Below are positions 25,455 through 34,812 of a DNA stretch of 53,108 nucleotides, piece after piece. Position 1 is the first letter of the stretch. Each line of letters starts with the position of its first letter. The notes beneath the pieces were generated by a model. It saw nothing but the letters and a program-made list of their open reading frames with translations. It made no database searches and was not told the DNA's origin. Made by a program: the position numbers and the translations under genes. This DNA comes from Anaerolineae bacterium (GTDB lineage: Bacteria; Chloroflexota; Anaerolineae; Aggregatilineales; Phototrophicaceae), in contig JALHNB010000016.1 of the NCBI GenBank assembly GCA_022843745.1, positions 1 through 53,108 of the forward strand, in the 5' to 3' direction.

Positions 25455-26948
25455 TTATTCAAATATCACCGGAATCACGCAAGGCGATGTGTTAATCGCG
25501 CCGTTGAGATCAACCACAATCAGGCGTATCCAGTAAAGCCCTGGGGCAAACAAGTCTGCATCAATCTGCCCAAGAACGCCGTTGGTTACAGGTTTATCTG
25601 AGCGTGCATAGAAATTATAGACGGTTGCAATATCGGCACGCACTTCAATTTTGTAGTACCAAAAATTGTCCAGCGAAGCAGTGCCATAAAGCGAAAACAC
25701 ACCACTCAGGCGCTGCCCTGGTATCGGACTGCTGATCTGCGTGCTGGGGTCGGTGCAGCCCAATGCCTCAAATAGCGAATCTGGCTCGATAGACTCTGGC
25801 GTGATGGTCTGAACCACACCTTCTGGCAATTGTGGCACATACACAACATCACCAACGTACACCTGTTCAGTGTTTTCCAGACAATTTGCCGCCCGCAAAT
25901 CAGTCTCGTTGCTGCGGGTCGCCCGCGCGATCGAAAGCAATGTATTGCCTGTCTGCACCGTATAAGCCACCCACCCAAACGGCGCGATGCAAATTGTGGC
26001 ATTCGAAGGCGTTTCAGTAATGGGTGTGCTGATGGGTGTTCCCGTATGGGTTGGACTCACGATTTTCGTGGGAGTAGCGCTCGGCGTTGTGGTCAAGGTT
26101 GCTGTCAGTGTCGAAGTTAGTGTTGGTGTCAGCGTCCTGGTGAGAGTCGGCGTTAGGGTTGCAGTAGCACTCGGCGTAAAAGTTGGAACAGCCGTGTTGG
26201 TCGCTGTGGGCGGGACGGGTGTCGGTGTCGCGCTTGGTGTATTGGTAAACGTTGGCGTTAAAGTCGATGTAGCTGTCGGGACAACGGTATTTGTCAACGT
26301 CGGCGTGGCTGTCGATGCGATTGTCGATGTGAATGTGGGGGCAACCGTATCCGTCAATGTCGGCGGGATAGGTGTCGAGGTTGAGGTTGGTGGTACTGGT
26401 GTGGCTGTTGGCGGCTCTGGCGTGAATGTCCGAGTCGCTTGAATGGCTTGTGGTGTCGTTGGTTTGGGTGTGGATGTCAATGGCACTGATGTGGAAGTTG
26501 GCGGTACAGGTGTCGCTGTCGGCGGCTCTGGTGTTGAGGTTTCGCTCGGCTGGATCGGCTCTGGCGTTGCCGTTAGTGGGACAGGTGTCGCAGTTGGCGG
26601 CTCTGGTGTCGAGGTTTCGCTCGGTTGGATCGGCTCTGGTGTTGCCATCGATGGCACAGGTGTCGCTGTCGGAAGATCAGGTACTGAGGTCGATGGCACA
26701 GATGTGAAGGTTTCGCTCTGTTGAACCGCTATTGCAGTCGAGGTGAGCAAAACCGTTGACGAAGACTCCTGCTCAACTGTCACCGTTGCCGACTCACTCA
26801 GCGGGATTTGCGTGGCAACGTTGCTCTGCGCTGTGCCGCTGTTGTTCGAATTGGTCAGCGATAAAATGATGCCAAATGTCAGCGCGAACGCGAGGACGGC
26901 AACGGCTATGATGGCGACGATGAGTTCATTTCCGATATCGCGCTGCAT
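25455..26948 (-). CDS. Membrane-anchored Pro/Thr-rich LysM protein
   Basis: A single N-terminal membrane helix (about 9-32) is followed by roughly 270 residues of Pro/Thr/Ser repeats of the PTATPVPPTSTP kind, a flexible wall-spanning linker. A LysM domain (about 330-378, YTVQTGNTLLSIARATRSN...VYVGDVVYVPQ) should bind peptidoglycan. The C-terminal domain (about 400-497) has GVFSLYGTASLDNFWYYKIE and TNGVLGQIDADLFAPGLYWIRL, a beta-sandwich type often attached to LysM in Chloroflexota (from memory). The start ATG lies three bases after the stop of the large sensor gene, so the two are co-transcribed. Confidence 0.88.
   Translation of the reverse strand: MQRDIGNELIVAIIAVAVLAFALTFGIILSLTNSNNSGTAQSNVATQIPLSESATVTVEQESSSTVLLTSTAIAVQQSETFTSVPSTSVPDLPTATPVPSMATPEPIQPSETSTPEPPTATPVPLTATPEPIQPSETSTPEPPTATPVPPTSTSVPLTSTPKPTTPQAIQATRTFTPEPPTATPVPPTSTSTPIPPTLTDTVAPTFTSTIASTATPTLTNTVVPTATSTLTPTFTNTPSATPTPVPPTATNTAVPTFTPSATATLTPTLTRTLTPTLTSTLTATLTTTPSATPTKIVSPTHTGTPISTPITETPSNATICIAPFGWVAYTVQTGNTLLSIARATRSNETDLRAANCLENTEQVYVGDVVYVPQLPEGVVQTITPESIEPDSLFEALGCTDPSTQISSPIPGQRLSGVFSLYGTASLDNFWYYKIEVRADIATVYNFYARSDKPVTNGVLGQIDADLFAPGLYWIRLIVVDLNGAINTSPCVIPVIFE
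26521..26670 (-). repeat. 75-bp tandem repeat inside the Pro/Thr linker
   Basis: Two nearly identical units start at 26521 and 26596 and encode a 25-residue period with PIQPSETSTPEPPTATPVP. The near identity at DNA level suggests recent slippage or unequal crossing-over, changing linker length. Confidence 0.7.
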
Positions 26949-26951
26949 GAA

Positions 26952-29900
26952 TTAGTGTTGAACCTCAACTCTGGTTTCCAGGGGAAGCGTAAAATTAAAT
27001 GCGCTTCCAACTTTCTCATGGCTATCCAGCCACAGTCTGCCGCCGTGCGCCTCGACCAACGATTTTGCAATCGCCAGCCCGACCCCCGTGTCTCCTAATC
27101 CTTGAATCAAGGGATTATCCGCTTTATATTTCCGACTGAATACCCGTGCCTGATCTTCCGGCGCGATACCCCCACCCCGATCTTCAATCGAGACAAACAG
27201 CATGTCCACCGCTTCACGATGTCCATTATCCGCGCGCATCATCGACTGGCAGCGGGCGGTGATAAAAATTTCGCTGTTAGTCGGCGATACGAGATACGCA
27301 TTGGTCAACAGTTGTCCCACGATCTGGCTGAGTGCGTCCTGGTCAGCCGCCAGCATCGGAATTTCCTCGTCCAGATTCAGATGTACCGTCAGCCCTTTTT
27401 CGCGGAACTGGCTGCTCGAACTGGTAATCGCGTCCTCAATCAAGCCAACAATATCGACTGGCTGCTGCACCAGCACGAACTGTCCGGTATCCAGGGCGGT
27501 GATGCGTGTAAGATCGTCGAGCATCGTGGTCAGGCGCGAAACGTTAGTCGAAACGCGCTGTAAAAATTTGCGCTGCATCTCGCCTAAAATTCCTGCCGAC
27601 TCCGCCAGCAGCAAATCAACATAGCCAACAATCGAGGTCATCGGCGTGCGCAATTCCTGCACCATGCCCAGAATCAGGGCTGGATCGTCAGGTCGCTGTG
27701 CAGATGATAAGGGCTGCGCGTTGGCTCGGACATTCAGCATTTCAATTCTGTCTTCGGCTGCTGCCAATGCCGTGTGCGCTTCATTCAATTTGCGTTCGAG
27801 ATGATTGCGCTGTTCGGTCATTTCTTCGATGATTCGCGTCATTGACCCCACACCATCCGCGCCTAACTGCTGCAAACGCCCACGATCTCCCTCAACGCGC
27901 GCCAAAAATTGATCGCGTTCGTTTTCAATCGCCTGTTTTTCAGCCTTGAGGCGGTCAATGATGCTTTCAAAATCGCTGCGCTGTCCCGCCAATTCCTGAC
28001 GTTCCTTGCGCAGTTCTGCCAGTGTTTCGTGCGCCTCTTCCAGTTCCAAACGGTAGGCTTCGGATTCAGCCAAAAGGCGAGCGCGATGTTCCTTAATCGC
28101 GTCCTGTTTGACAAGCAGTTCATCGCGTTCGCTGCGCAGCTTGTCGCGCTGTTTTAAGGCGGCTTCCCGATCTGTCGCCAGATTTTTGACATCCGTCTGT
28201 AAAGTCTGAAGCTGCTTATCGCGCTCTTTCTCATGTCTCATGCTGTCTTCAAGAGTTACGCGCTCATTAAACAGAGCATCGCGCTCACGTTTGAGCGAAT
28301 CGTAGCGAGTCTGAAGGGTTGACCGCTGTTCGTGAAGTTGACCGACAAGCTGCACCAAACCGGCTGTGCCATTCTCAATTCCCAGCGCTTGCAACTGTCC
28401 TTCAATATCACTCAATTTGTTGCTTAACTGGTCGCGTTCCTGCTCAAGACGAGTCTTCTCGCTGCTCATCGTCTTCAGAACTTCCTGGACCGCGCTCGGT
28501 ACAGGCTCCTGGCCGGTTTCACGCAAATCTTTAAGCTGCGCCTTCAGACTCTCGCGCTGCGACACCAGATCATCTTTTTCGCGGCGCAGCACCTCAATCA
28601 TGGTGCGGAAAACACCTTCGTCGTTCGCTCCCGTTGCGCCAGCCAGTGCCGTTTCAGCTTCCTGTAACCGCGCCAGAAGTTGGCTGCGTTCATCCTGCAA
28701 AAGCTGCTGTTCGTCGTTCAGCGCGATAATCCGCTGGGAAATGGACAATCCTTCTTCGGTATCGCCCATCACGGATGCGACGCGACTACGTTCGAAATCC
28801 AGTTCAATTTTGAGCTGTGTCACCTGCTGATTCAGGGATGTAATCTGCTCACGCGCCATTTCCATGCTGGCTTGCATTTCCTGGCGGGCAACCATCACCT
28901 CACCATCCTCGATGGTGTCGATGTGAACCCCTTGAACCATCGCTTCAATCGCGCGTTCCTCGGCTTTCACGCGGGCTTCATTGGCCTCATGACTGAGGAC
29001 GAGCAGGCCGCTGGCGATAATGGCAATGCCTTTGAGTCGTTCACGTTCAGGATCGGTGAGTTCGCGACCTGAATACGGCAGCCCAATCACCAGAATCGCG
29101 ATCAATTCGTCATTTCGCGCCAGTGGTTGAAAATAAGTCGGCCCAATCTGACCAATATCGAGACGCGTGTAGAGGTCTTGCAATTCTTCGACGTTGCGAT
29201 CCGGATAAAGTGGACGCTGCATCCGCCGTTCGATGGCATTGACCAACGTTGGCTGATCTCCCAGATTCAGTGACATCGCCGAGATAGGCCGCCGCATCAC
29301 ATTATCGTAAGCGTAAAAAATATCCGCGTAATTAGCATCCTGCAACCGCAGCAGTAAAGCAATATCAGCTTTCAGAATATCCAGCGCGGCGCTGACAACC
29401 TGCTGCGGAATTTCCGAAGGTGTCGCGTTCTCCAGAATCAACCCAAGCGCCTTCAGCAGTTGTACCGACTCGCGCTCCAGAGGCGATGTGATCTGTGCTT
29501 CTTCAAGCCTTACAGGGGGAACATAGGGTTCACGTTCATTCTGGATCGGCAGCTCAACATTAGATGAATCGCCGCTTTCGGATTTTAAATGGCTCACGAC
29601 CAGACGGTAAATAACAGCAGGCATAATCGGCAAAGCCGCCAGGAAAGCCAGCCGTGACAAACCGGAATAATCACCAATAATCGTACCCTGCGCCATTTGG
29701 AGCAGCGTCCCGACGTTACCCAGAACCAATACCGCAAAAAATACCAGTTTTAGCGGGGCATCCGTTACCAGTCGGAAATATGCCAGCATCAGAATCAAGC
29801 CAAGCAGCGACACCACCGCCGGGATTAAAGTCCACGTCATCCCAAAGCGTGTCAGGTTAAAATCCATCGTCCCGGCCAGGCTCGGCCACTGTGCGCCCGT

Positions 29901-30296
29901 AAGGATATACCCCACGATCACAACAGCGATCAAGGCCAGCACAACCAGATTTGGCACTCGACCCCAGTGTGGATGATCGGCGGTTAGAAAAGCCCAACCC
30001 AGCAATAAGATCGTGATGACCTGCGCGGCACGTTCCAGCGGTGGCAAAATGATGGCGGAGTCCTGCCGCGACAGGAGCGCGAACAACGCACCAACCATCA
30101 GCAGCGCCCACACCAGCGTGATGCCTAAACCCGCCAGCACATAGCGCCCCGCCCCAACATCCTCTGGCGCATGCAGGCGGCGTTCCAGTGCCATAAATAA
30201 ACCAGCCTGGGTAATCATCACAACCGCCAGGAAAAATAGCAGATCACCTGGAGATCGAACAAAAAGATTCACGAAATCAACGGGTGCTTGAGACAA
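26952..30296 (-). CDS. Large membrane sensor: 7TM-GAF-coiled coil-histidine kinase-like, phospho-His replaced by Gln
   Basis: The TTG at 30296 (MSQAPVDFVN) is preferred because AAGGGA precedes it; an in-frame ATG at 30317 has no such site. Seven N-terminal membrane helices (first about 230 residues) lead to a GAF-like domain (about 265-430) and then some 400 residues of coiled coil. The C-terminal kinase core has the H-box VQELRTPMTSIVGYVDLL, with Gln (codon 27657-27659) where the phospho-accepting His normally stands. The ATP-binding parts are intact: N-box LLTNAYLV, EDRGGGI and GVGLAIAKSLVEAHGG. It may bind ATP and signal allosterically, or be inactive as an autokinase. Confidence 0.87.
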   Translation of the reverse strand: MSQAPVDFVNLFVRSPGDLLFFLAVVMITQAGLFMALERRLHAPEDVGAGRYVLAGLGITLVWALLMVGALFALLSRQDSAIILPPLERAAQVITILLLGWAFLTADHPHWGRVPNLVVLALIAVVIVGYILTGAQWPSLAGTMDFNLTRFGMTWTLIPAVVSLLGLILMLAYFRLVTDAPLKLVFFAVLVLGNVGTLLQMAQGTIIGDYSGLSRLAFLAALPIMPAVIYRLVVSHLKSESGDSSNVELPIQNEREPYVPPVRLEEAQITSPLERESVQLLKALGLILENATPSEIPQQVVSAALDILKADIALLLRLQDANYADIFYAYDNVMRRPISAMSLNLGDQPTLVNAIERRMQRPLYPDRNVEELQDLYTRLDIGQIGPTYFQPLARNDELIAILVIGLPYSGRELTDPERERLKGIAIIASGLLVLSHEANEARVKAEERAIEAMVQGVHIDTIEDGEVMVARQEMQASMEMAREQITSLNQQVTQLKIELDFERSRVASVMGDTEEGLSISQRIIALNDEQQLLQDERSQLLARLQEAETALAGATGANDEGVFRTMIEVLRREKDDLVSQRESLKAQLKDLRETGQEPVPSAVQEVLKTMSSEKTRLEQERDQLSNKLSDIEGQLQALGIENGTAGLVQLVGQLHEQRSTLQTRYDSLKRERDALFNERVTLEDSMRHEKERDKQLQTLQTDVKNLATDREAALKQRDKLRSERDELLVKQDAIKEHRARLLAESEAYRLELEEAHETLAELRKERQELAGQRSDFESIIDRLKAEKQAIENERDQFLARVEGDRGRLQQLGADGVGSMTRIIEEMTEQRNHLERKLNEAHTALAAAEDRIEMLNVRANAQPLSSAQRPDDPALILGMVQELRTPMTSIVGYVDLLLAESAGILGEMQRKFLQRVSTNVSRLTTMLDDLTRITALDTGQFVLVQQPVDIVGLIEDAITSSSSQFREKGLTVHLNLDEEIPMLAADQDALSQIVGQLLTNAYLVSPTNSEIFITARCQSMMRADNGHREAVDMLFVSIEDRGGGIAPEDQARVFSRKYKADNPLIQGLGDTGVGLAIAKSLVEAHGGRLWLDSHEKVGSAFNFTLPLETRVEVQH

Positions 30297-30382
30297 CTTA
30301 CAATCCCTTAACCACACATAGAGGTTTGTTTAGTTAAAGTATAGCATAATCAAATAAACCTGCTGATTTTATTGAGGTTAGG

Positions 30383-30493
30383 ATGACATTAGAGGATGGT
30401 TTAGATTGGTTGACGAAGCTTGTTAGTGTCGTTACACTCAACAATTTGGTTGAGGCTGATCGTTATTTGACGAGTAAATATGGCGGAAAGTAA
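30383..30493 (+). CDS. Candidate 36-residue upstream peptide
   Basis: An ATG after TTGAGGTTAGG encodes 36 residues (MTLEDGLDWLTKLVSVVTLN...) and ends at TAA 30491, overlapping the Nudix start at 30480 in another frame. The overlap and ribosome binding site suggest translational coupling. No family is recognised, and it may be chance. Confidence 0.35.
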   Translation: MTLEDGLDWLTKLVSVVTLNNLVEADRYLTSKYGGK

Positions 30494-30965
30494 GTTCTGG
30501 CGCAGTGTCGCGACAATCATCCGACGAGCGCCCTGGCTTGCCCTGGTGGCGCGGTTTTTCTGGCGTATCCGGCAGGCGCGATTTACCGCAGGTGTCGCAG
30601 GTGTCGTTTTTAACGAAACGGGCGATGTGCTGCTGGTTGAGCATGTTTTTCACCCCTATCTCCCCTGGGGATTGCCGGGTGGTTGGGTTGACCGTCGCGA
30701 AGACCCTGCCAATGCGCTGCAACGCGAGATGCAGGAAGAACTCCAGTTAACGGTTGAGATCGGCCCCATCCTCGTCCTAAAAGTCGATTACGGCAATCAC
30801 ATTGATGTGGCTTATTTGTGTTATTCCTCTGGGCCAATCGGCAAACTCAGCAGTGAGCTTCTCGGTTATCGCTGGGTTGCCCCGGCGAATCTGCCGCAAA
30901 TTCACTCGTTCCATAACCGCGCGATCCGTCGCGCTATAGAATTAACAACACCCATATCAACATGA
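30480..30965 (+). CDS. Nudix hydrolase
   Basis: The Nudix box fits the GX5EX7REUXEEXXU pattern: G-WVDRR-E-DPANALQ-REMQEELQL, at about residues 66-88, with all metal-binding glutamates. The family cleaves nucleoside diphosphates linked to another group. An N-terminal basic/hydrophobic stretch (RSVATIIRRAPWLALVARFFWRIRQ) is longer than in minimal Nudix proteins and may associate with the membrane. Substrate cannot be inferred. It is divergent from the large sensor gene, with a short AT-rich intergenic region holding a candidate upstream peptide. Confidence 0.9.
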   Translation: MAESKFWRSVATIIRRAPWLALVARFFWRIRQARFTAGVAGVVFNETGDVLLVEHVFHPYLPWGLPGGWVDRREDPANALQREMQEELQLTVEIGPILVLKVDYGNHIDVAYLCYSSGPIGKLSSELLGYRWVAPANLPQIHSFHNRAIRRAIELTTPIST

Positions 30966-30993
30966 CCATAAAATTAACATCACGAGTATCAAT

Positions 30994-32637
30994 ATGACCG
31001 CATTAAGTGGCTTAGGTACTAAACGACGACGATCCGGTCTGCCCCTCCTATCGATCCTCTCGACATTGATGATCCTGGGAGCAGCCGGAATTTTTGTGCT
31101 TCAACTCGTCACCTTCAGCCAGCAGCAGGAACGTCTGCCCGATGGCGTTTTTGTCGCAGGCGTTGATGTCAGCGGAATGCTGCCGGGAGAAGCTGTCGCC
31201 CAGTGGGAAAACGCGCTCTATCAGCCCGTAACGTTGTGGTATGGCGAAAGCCCCATCTCACTACGTCCAGAGGGCGTTGGTTTTCGAATCAACAGCGCCA
31301 GTATGATCGCCGAGGCCGAATCCGCTGGCGGGGCTGCGGGCGAAAACTGGGGACGCTTTTTCGACCACCTCACAGGACAGGAATCGCAAAGTGTTGTCAA
31401 TATCAATCTGTCGGCTGAGTATCAGGAAAATCTGCTCGACCAGTTTTTGATGGAAATCAGCCGCCGTTATGACCGCGCACCCGGAAAAGCCGATTTTGAC
31501 CTGCAAACCCTCACCCTCCGCCCCGACTCTGGCGGGTTCGCGCTCAATGTCCGCGCGGCTGTGCCTTTGATTGATGCCGCACTGCGCGACCCGAACAACC
31601 GCAGCGTCAGGCTGCCAATTGGCGACACCGGTGCTGGCTCGACAGACATTTCGATCCTGCGCGATCTCATCATTTCGTATCTCGATTCGCAAAGCTTTAT
31701 CTATGATGGTCAAACCACTGTCGCCTCGGTTTATATCATGGACTTGCAGACAGGCGAAGAAATCAACCTGAATGGCGATGTTGCATTTTCTGCCGCCAGC
31801 ACGATCAAAGTCCCTATCTTGATCGACTATTATCGTCACCTGTCGCTTGCGCCAACTGACGACGAAGCATTTTTGATGGCGAACTCGCTGCTGTGCAGTA
31901 ACAATTCCTCGTCAAATCTGATTATGCAGATCATCGGCGGTGGGACAGAAAACGACATTTTTAGGGGTATCGGCGAAGTGACAGAAGATGCCCAATATCT
32001 CGGCGCACGGAATACTTTTCTCACTGCCCCACTGTACCTGGGTGTCGAAGGCCAGCAGCTTGGCTCCATCCCCGCACCCTCAACGACCCCAAATCAAAAC
32101 TTCAATACAGGCGCTGACCCATATAACCAGACGACTGCTGAAGATATGGGGACGCTGTTTGGGCTGATCTACGATTGCGCGAACTATGGCTCTGGCCTGA
32201 TAGCCGCCTACCCCAATGGCGAATTTACCCAGAATGAGTGCAGGCAGATGTTGGAACTCATGAGCGCCAACGACCTGGAACGACTCCTGCAAGGAGGCAT
32301 TCCGAAAGACACGCGAATCTCGCACAAAAACGGCTGGCTCGACAACATTCATGGCGATGCAGGCATCGTTTACCCACCCAATGGTCGCAATTACATTATC
32401 GCCGTTTTTCTGTGGCAGGATGTTGAATTTTTCAGCTTCGCAACGGCCTGGCCGCTGATGGAGGGCATTTCACGGGCAGCCTGGAATTACTTCAGTCCAG
32501 AATCGCCCCTTCTGACACCACGTACCGATTTGCCAGAAACCGCACAGGAATGCAACCCAGCAGGTGGTCAAGGATTTTTGCCACCATTTGGCGAGGTTAA
32601 CCTGAACGACATTAATGCGTGGCGAGCAAATCAATAG
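30994..32637 (+). CDS. Membrane-anchored serine hydrolase, class A beta-lactamase/PBP fold, with YoaR-like N-terminus
   Basis: A membrane helix (about 17-40) anchors the protein outside the cytoplasm. The next part (about 48-205: GVFVAGVDVSGMLPGEAVAQWE, VTLWYGESPISLRPEGVGFRI) resembles the putative peptidoglycan-binding module of YoaR/VanW-type proteins. The C-terminal hydrolase domain (about 243-505) has the active-site SxxK (S269-T-I-K272), an SxN equivalent (SNNSSSN) and a KTG-like KNG. These are the three motifs of class A beta-lactamases and DD-peptidases. With the N-terminal module, a wall-modifying role is as likely as antibiotic resistance. The ribosome binding site is weak. Confidence 0.87.
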   Translation: MTALSGLGTKRRRSGLPLLSILSTLMILGAAGIFVLQLVTFSQQQERLPDGVFVAGVDVSGMLPGEAVAQWENALYQPVTLWYGESPISLRPEGVGFRINSASMIAEAESAGGAAGENWGRFFDHLTGQESQSVVNINLSAEYQENLLDQFLMEISRRYDRAPGKADFDLQTLTLRPDSGGFALNVRAAVPLIDAALRDPNNRSVRLPIGDTGAGSTDISILRDLIISYLDSQSFIYDGQTTVASVYIMDLQTGEEINLNGDVAFSAASTIKVPILIDYYRHLSLAPTDDEAFLMANSLLCSNNSSSNLIMQIIGGGTENDIFRGIGEVTEDAQYLGARNTFLTAPLYLGVEGQQLGSIPAPSTTPNQNFNTGADPYNQTTAEDMGTLFGLIYDCANYGSGLIAAYPNGEFTQNECRQMLELMSANDLERLLQGGIPKDTRISHKNGWLDNIHGDAGIVYPPNGRNYIIAVFLWQDVEFFSFATAWPLMEGISRAAWNYFSPESPLLTPRTDLPETAQECNPAGGQGFLPPFGEVNLNDINAWRANQ

Positions 32638-32702
32638 CGCCAATCGGCAAATGACAGACATCAGAGACTTGATGCTCTCGAAACGCGCGGTATTGTAGGG
32701 GC

Positions 32703-32908
32703 GCAAGGTCTTGCATAGGCATTAAGCTAAGGAATTATACCCGTTTTTGAGGGCATTTCGGGGTGCGAGTCGGTCAAGATTCGCGCCGAAACCCTCCAAA
32801 AATGAGCATCACATTAGGTAAAACGATAAGGCAGAAGTTCAAAAAGCACCTTTTTCAGCAAGTTTTACCCTCAAAATGTCTTAGCTTAATGCGTATGCAA
32901 GGTCTTGC
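32703..32908. mobile_element. MITE-like element (32715-32896) with flanking 12-bp direct repeats
   Basis: A 182-bp segment is bounded by 17-bp inverted repeats (left ATAGGCATTAAGCTAAG; right arm 32880-32896; 16 of 17 match). It is flanked by exact direct copies of GCAAGGTCTTGC (32703-32714 and 32897-32908). A second inner inverted motif TTTTGAGGG/CCCTCAAAA follows. It encodes nothing. The outer context (GGGGC...GCCC) looks like a member of the palindromic repeat family into which it inserted. Confidence 0.7.
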
Positions 32909-32937
32909 GCCCGATCATTGCACAAACGAAGGTTGTA

Positions 32938-33795
32938 CTAGCCTTTTGTCGCGCCCGCCGTCAAACCGCGAATATAATATCGCTGCAAGACGATGAACAG
33001 CAGGATCACCGGAACAATCGTGATGAGTGATCCCGCCATACGCACATTCCATTGAATGACCGCCTGCAAATCGAGGTCACGTAATTTCAGCGGCAGTGTA
33101 AACCAATCAGAATTGTTGATGACCAGCGAAGGCCAGACAAAGCCATTCCAACTGCCGATAAAATTCAAAATACCCACTGTCGCGATCACGGGTGCTGACA
33201 GTGGCAAGTAAATGCGAAGATAAATTCCCCATTCGCTGCATCCGTCGACTCGCGCCGCATCGCGCAGTTCACCGGGAAGCGTGTTATAAAAATTGCGAAA
33301 AAAGAAAATCGCAAATGGGCCGCCGCCATTAATCATCGGAATGACAAGTCCAGCATAGGTTGAAAACTGTGTAGAGTCGGGGCCGATAAATCCCAGGGCG
33401 CGCAGCAGTTGCATCAGGGGTATGAGAACGGTGACACCGGGAACCAGCAGCAAGCCGAGGAACGCCATAAAAAACAGATCACGTCCCCAGAATTTCGTCT
33501 TTGCAAACCCATAGCCTGCCATCGAATACACGACGATGATGCCAAGAACAACCGCAATCGAGATCACGGCGCTGTTGACGAAATACTTGAAAAAATCGAG
33601 TTGATTCCAGGTATCGACAAACACGTTAAACATGATTTCATTTGGGATCAGCGATTTATTTCGTAGCACTTCTCTGTTGGGCTTCAGCGCGGAAGAAACC
33701 ATCCATAAAAACGGATAGATGCTGATAATCGTGTAAGCAGTCAGCACGATATAATAAAACAAGGTGGAGGGAACAAAATTGCGTAATTTCGCCAC
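32938..33795 (-). CDS. Sugar ABC transporter permease, MalG type (CUT1)
   Basis: The GTG at 33795 is chosen: it lies one base after the upstream permease stop and follows TAAGGAGGA. Longer forms would overlap the upstream gene heavily. The protein (285 residues) begins VAKLRNFVPSTLFYYIVLTAYTIISIYPFLWMVSSALKP, and the EAA loop reads ELRDAARVDGCSEWGIYLRIYLPLSAPVI. It ends YYIRGLTAGATKG, a common CUT1 signature. It is the second channel subunit and the last gene of its operon; the ATPase is not encoded nearby. Confidence 0.93.
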   Translation of the reverse strand: MAKLRNFVPSTLFYYIVLTAYTIISIYPFLWMVSSALKPNREVLRNKSLIPNEIMFNVFVDTWNQLDFFKYFVNSAVISIAVVLGIIVVYSMAGYGFAKTKFWGRDLFFMAFLGLLLVPGVTVLIPLMQLLRALGFIGPDSTQFSTYAGLVIPMINGGGPFAIFFFRNFYNTLPGELRDAARVDGCSEWGIYLRIYLPLSAPVIATVGILNFIGSWNGFVWPSLVINNSDWFTLPLKLRDLDLQAVIQWNVRMAGSLITIVPVILLFIVLQRYYIRGLTAGATKG

Positions 33796-33796
33796 C

Positions 33797-34792
33797 TCAA
33801 TCCTCCTTAGCCTGGAAAAAGCGCAGATTGACCAGCGCGACGATAAAAGCGAGAGCGAATAACATCCATGACATCGCGCTTGCCATGCCAAGCTGTCGTT
33901 GGTCGCCGAATCCATAGTTGAAGATTTGCAATCCAACGACTTCGGTATGACCTGCTGGACTGCCGTTGGTCATCAAATAGACCATTTCATACTCTTGCAG
34001 CGCTCGATTCAGGCTGGTGATGACGATAATCACCGTGATCGGACGCAGCAAAGGCCATGTAATCCGCCACAGCAGATGCCACGCATTCGCCCCATCAATA
34101 ATAGCTGCTTCGTACAGCTCTCGCTCAATCGTCTGCAAGCCCGCCAGATAGAGGATCATAGCCGAGGGCACAGCACCCCAGATCATCACGATCATCAACG
34201 CAAGCAGGGCAGTATTGGGCTGCCCAAGCCATCCTTGTTTTGCCTGTAACGATCCCAGACCTATCGTTTCTAAAATACTGTTCAAAACGCCATTCGGCTG
34301 ATAAATAAATGTCCAGGAATAATAGACAGCGATACCCGCCGTAACCATTGGCAGCAGCATCAATGTGCGATAGAGCGACTGTCCGCGCACGGCTCGATTC
34401 AAGGCCATCGCCAGCGGCAGCGCGATTAAGATCGTTCCAACAGTGACGAAAACCGCGATGATGATATTATTTTCGAAGGCCTTCCAGAAAAACTGCGACT
34501 GCGTGGGGTTAGAGTACAAAAATTCCTGGAAATTCCTCAAACCCACAAAAGCGCAGGCGGGGTCTTCGCAAGCGGGAGGCAGGAGCGAAAATTGCCCAAA
34601 GCCATTCCAGCGAAAAAAACTAAGCACAAAGGAATAAACAACAGTATAGAGGCCAAACACCAGAAAAATTAACATGGCGGGCAAAATAAACAAAAATCCG
34701 CTGTTATCTTTCAGTATTTGCCGGACCGTTTTGCGGGGCTTCACGCCAAGCGGCGCAGAGCCATAAGCAGACTTGAGCTGCGTTTGTGTCAT
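33797..34792 (-). CDS. Sugar ABC transporter permease, MalF/UgpA type (CUT1)
   Basis: The 331-residue integral membrane protein starts with a short cytoplasmic tail and the first helix at SGFLFILPAMLIFLVFGLYTVVYSFVLSFF. The EAA loop is ELYEAAIIDGANAWHLLWRITWPLLRPI. Six helices are expected. It pairs with the MalG-type permease and the family 1 binding protein encoded around it. CUT1 systems import oligosaccharides, polyols or glycerol-phosphate compounds; the specific substrate is not evident. Confidence 0.93.
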   Translation of the reverse strand: MTQTQLKSAYGSAPLGVKPRKTVRQILKDNSGFLFILPAMLIFLVFGLYTVVYSFVLSFFRWNGFGQFSLLPPACEDPACAFVGLRNFQEFLYSNPTQSQFFWKAFENNIIIAVFVTVGTILIALPLAMALNRAVRGQSLYRTLMLLPMVTAGIAVYYSWTFIYQPNGVLNSILETIGLGSLQAKQGWLGQPNTALLALMIVMIWGAVPSAMILYLAGLQTIERELYEAAIIDGANAWHLLWRITWPLLRPITVIIVITSLNRALQEYEMVYLMTNGSPAGHTEVVGLQIFNYGFGDQRQLGMASAMSWMLFALAFIVALVNLRFFQAKED

Positions 34793-34812
34793 GCCCGTGA
34801 CTCCTGATTATG

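Noticed and set aside
25987-26442. Val/Gly-rich frame opposite the LysM protein linker
   Set aside because: It is the complement of Pro/Thr codon repeats, which automatically gives open Val/Gly frames.
30994-32637. Acquired antibiotic resistance beta-lactamase
   Set aside because: The SxxK, SxN and KNG motifs fit the fold, but the membrane anchor and the YoaR-like module point as much to a wall enzyme; resistance cannot be claimed.
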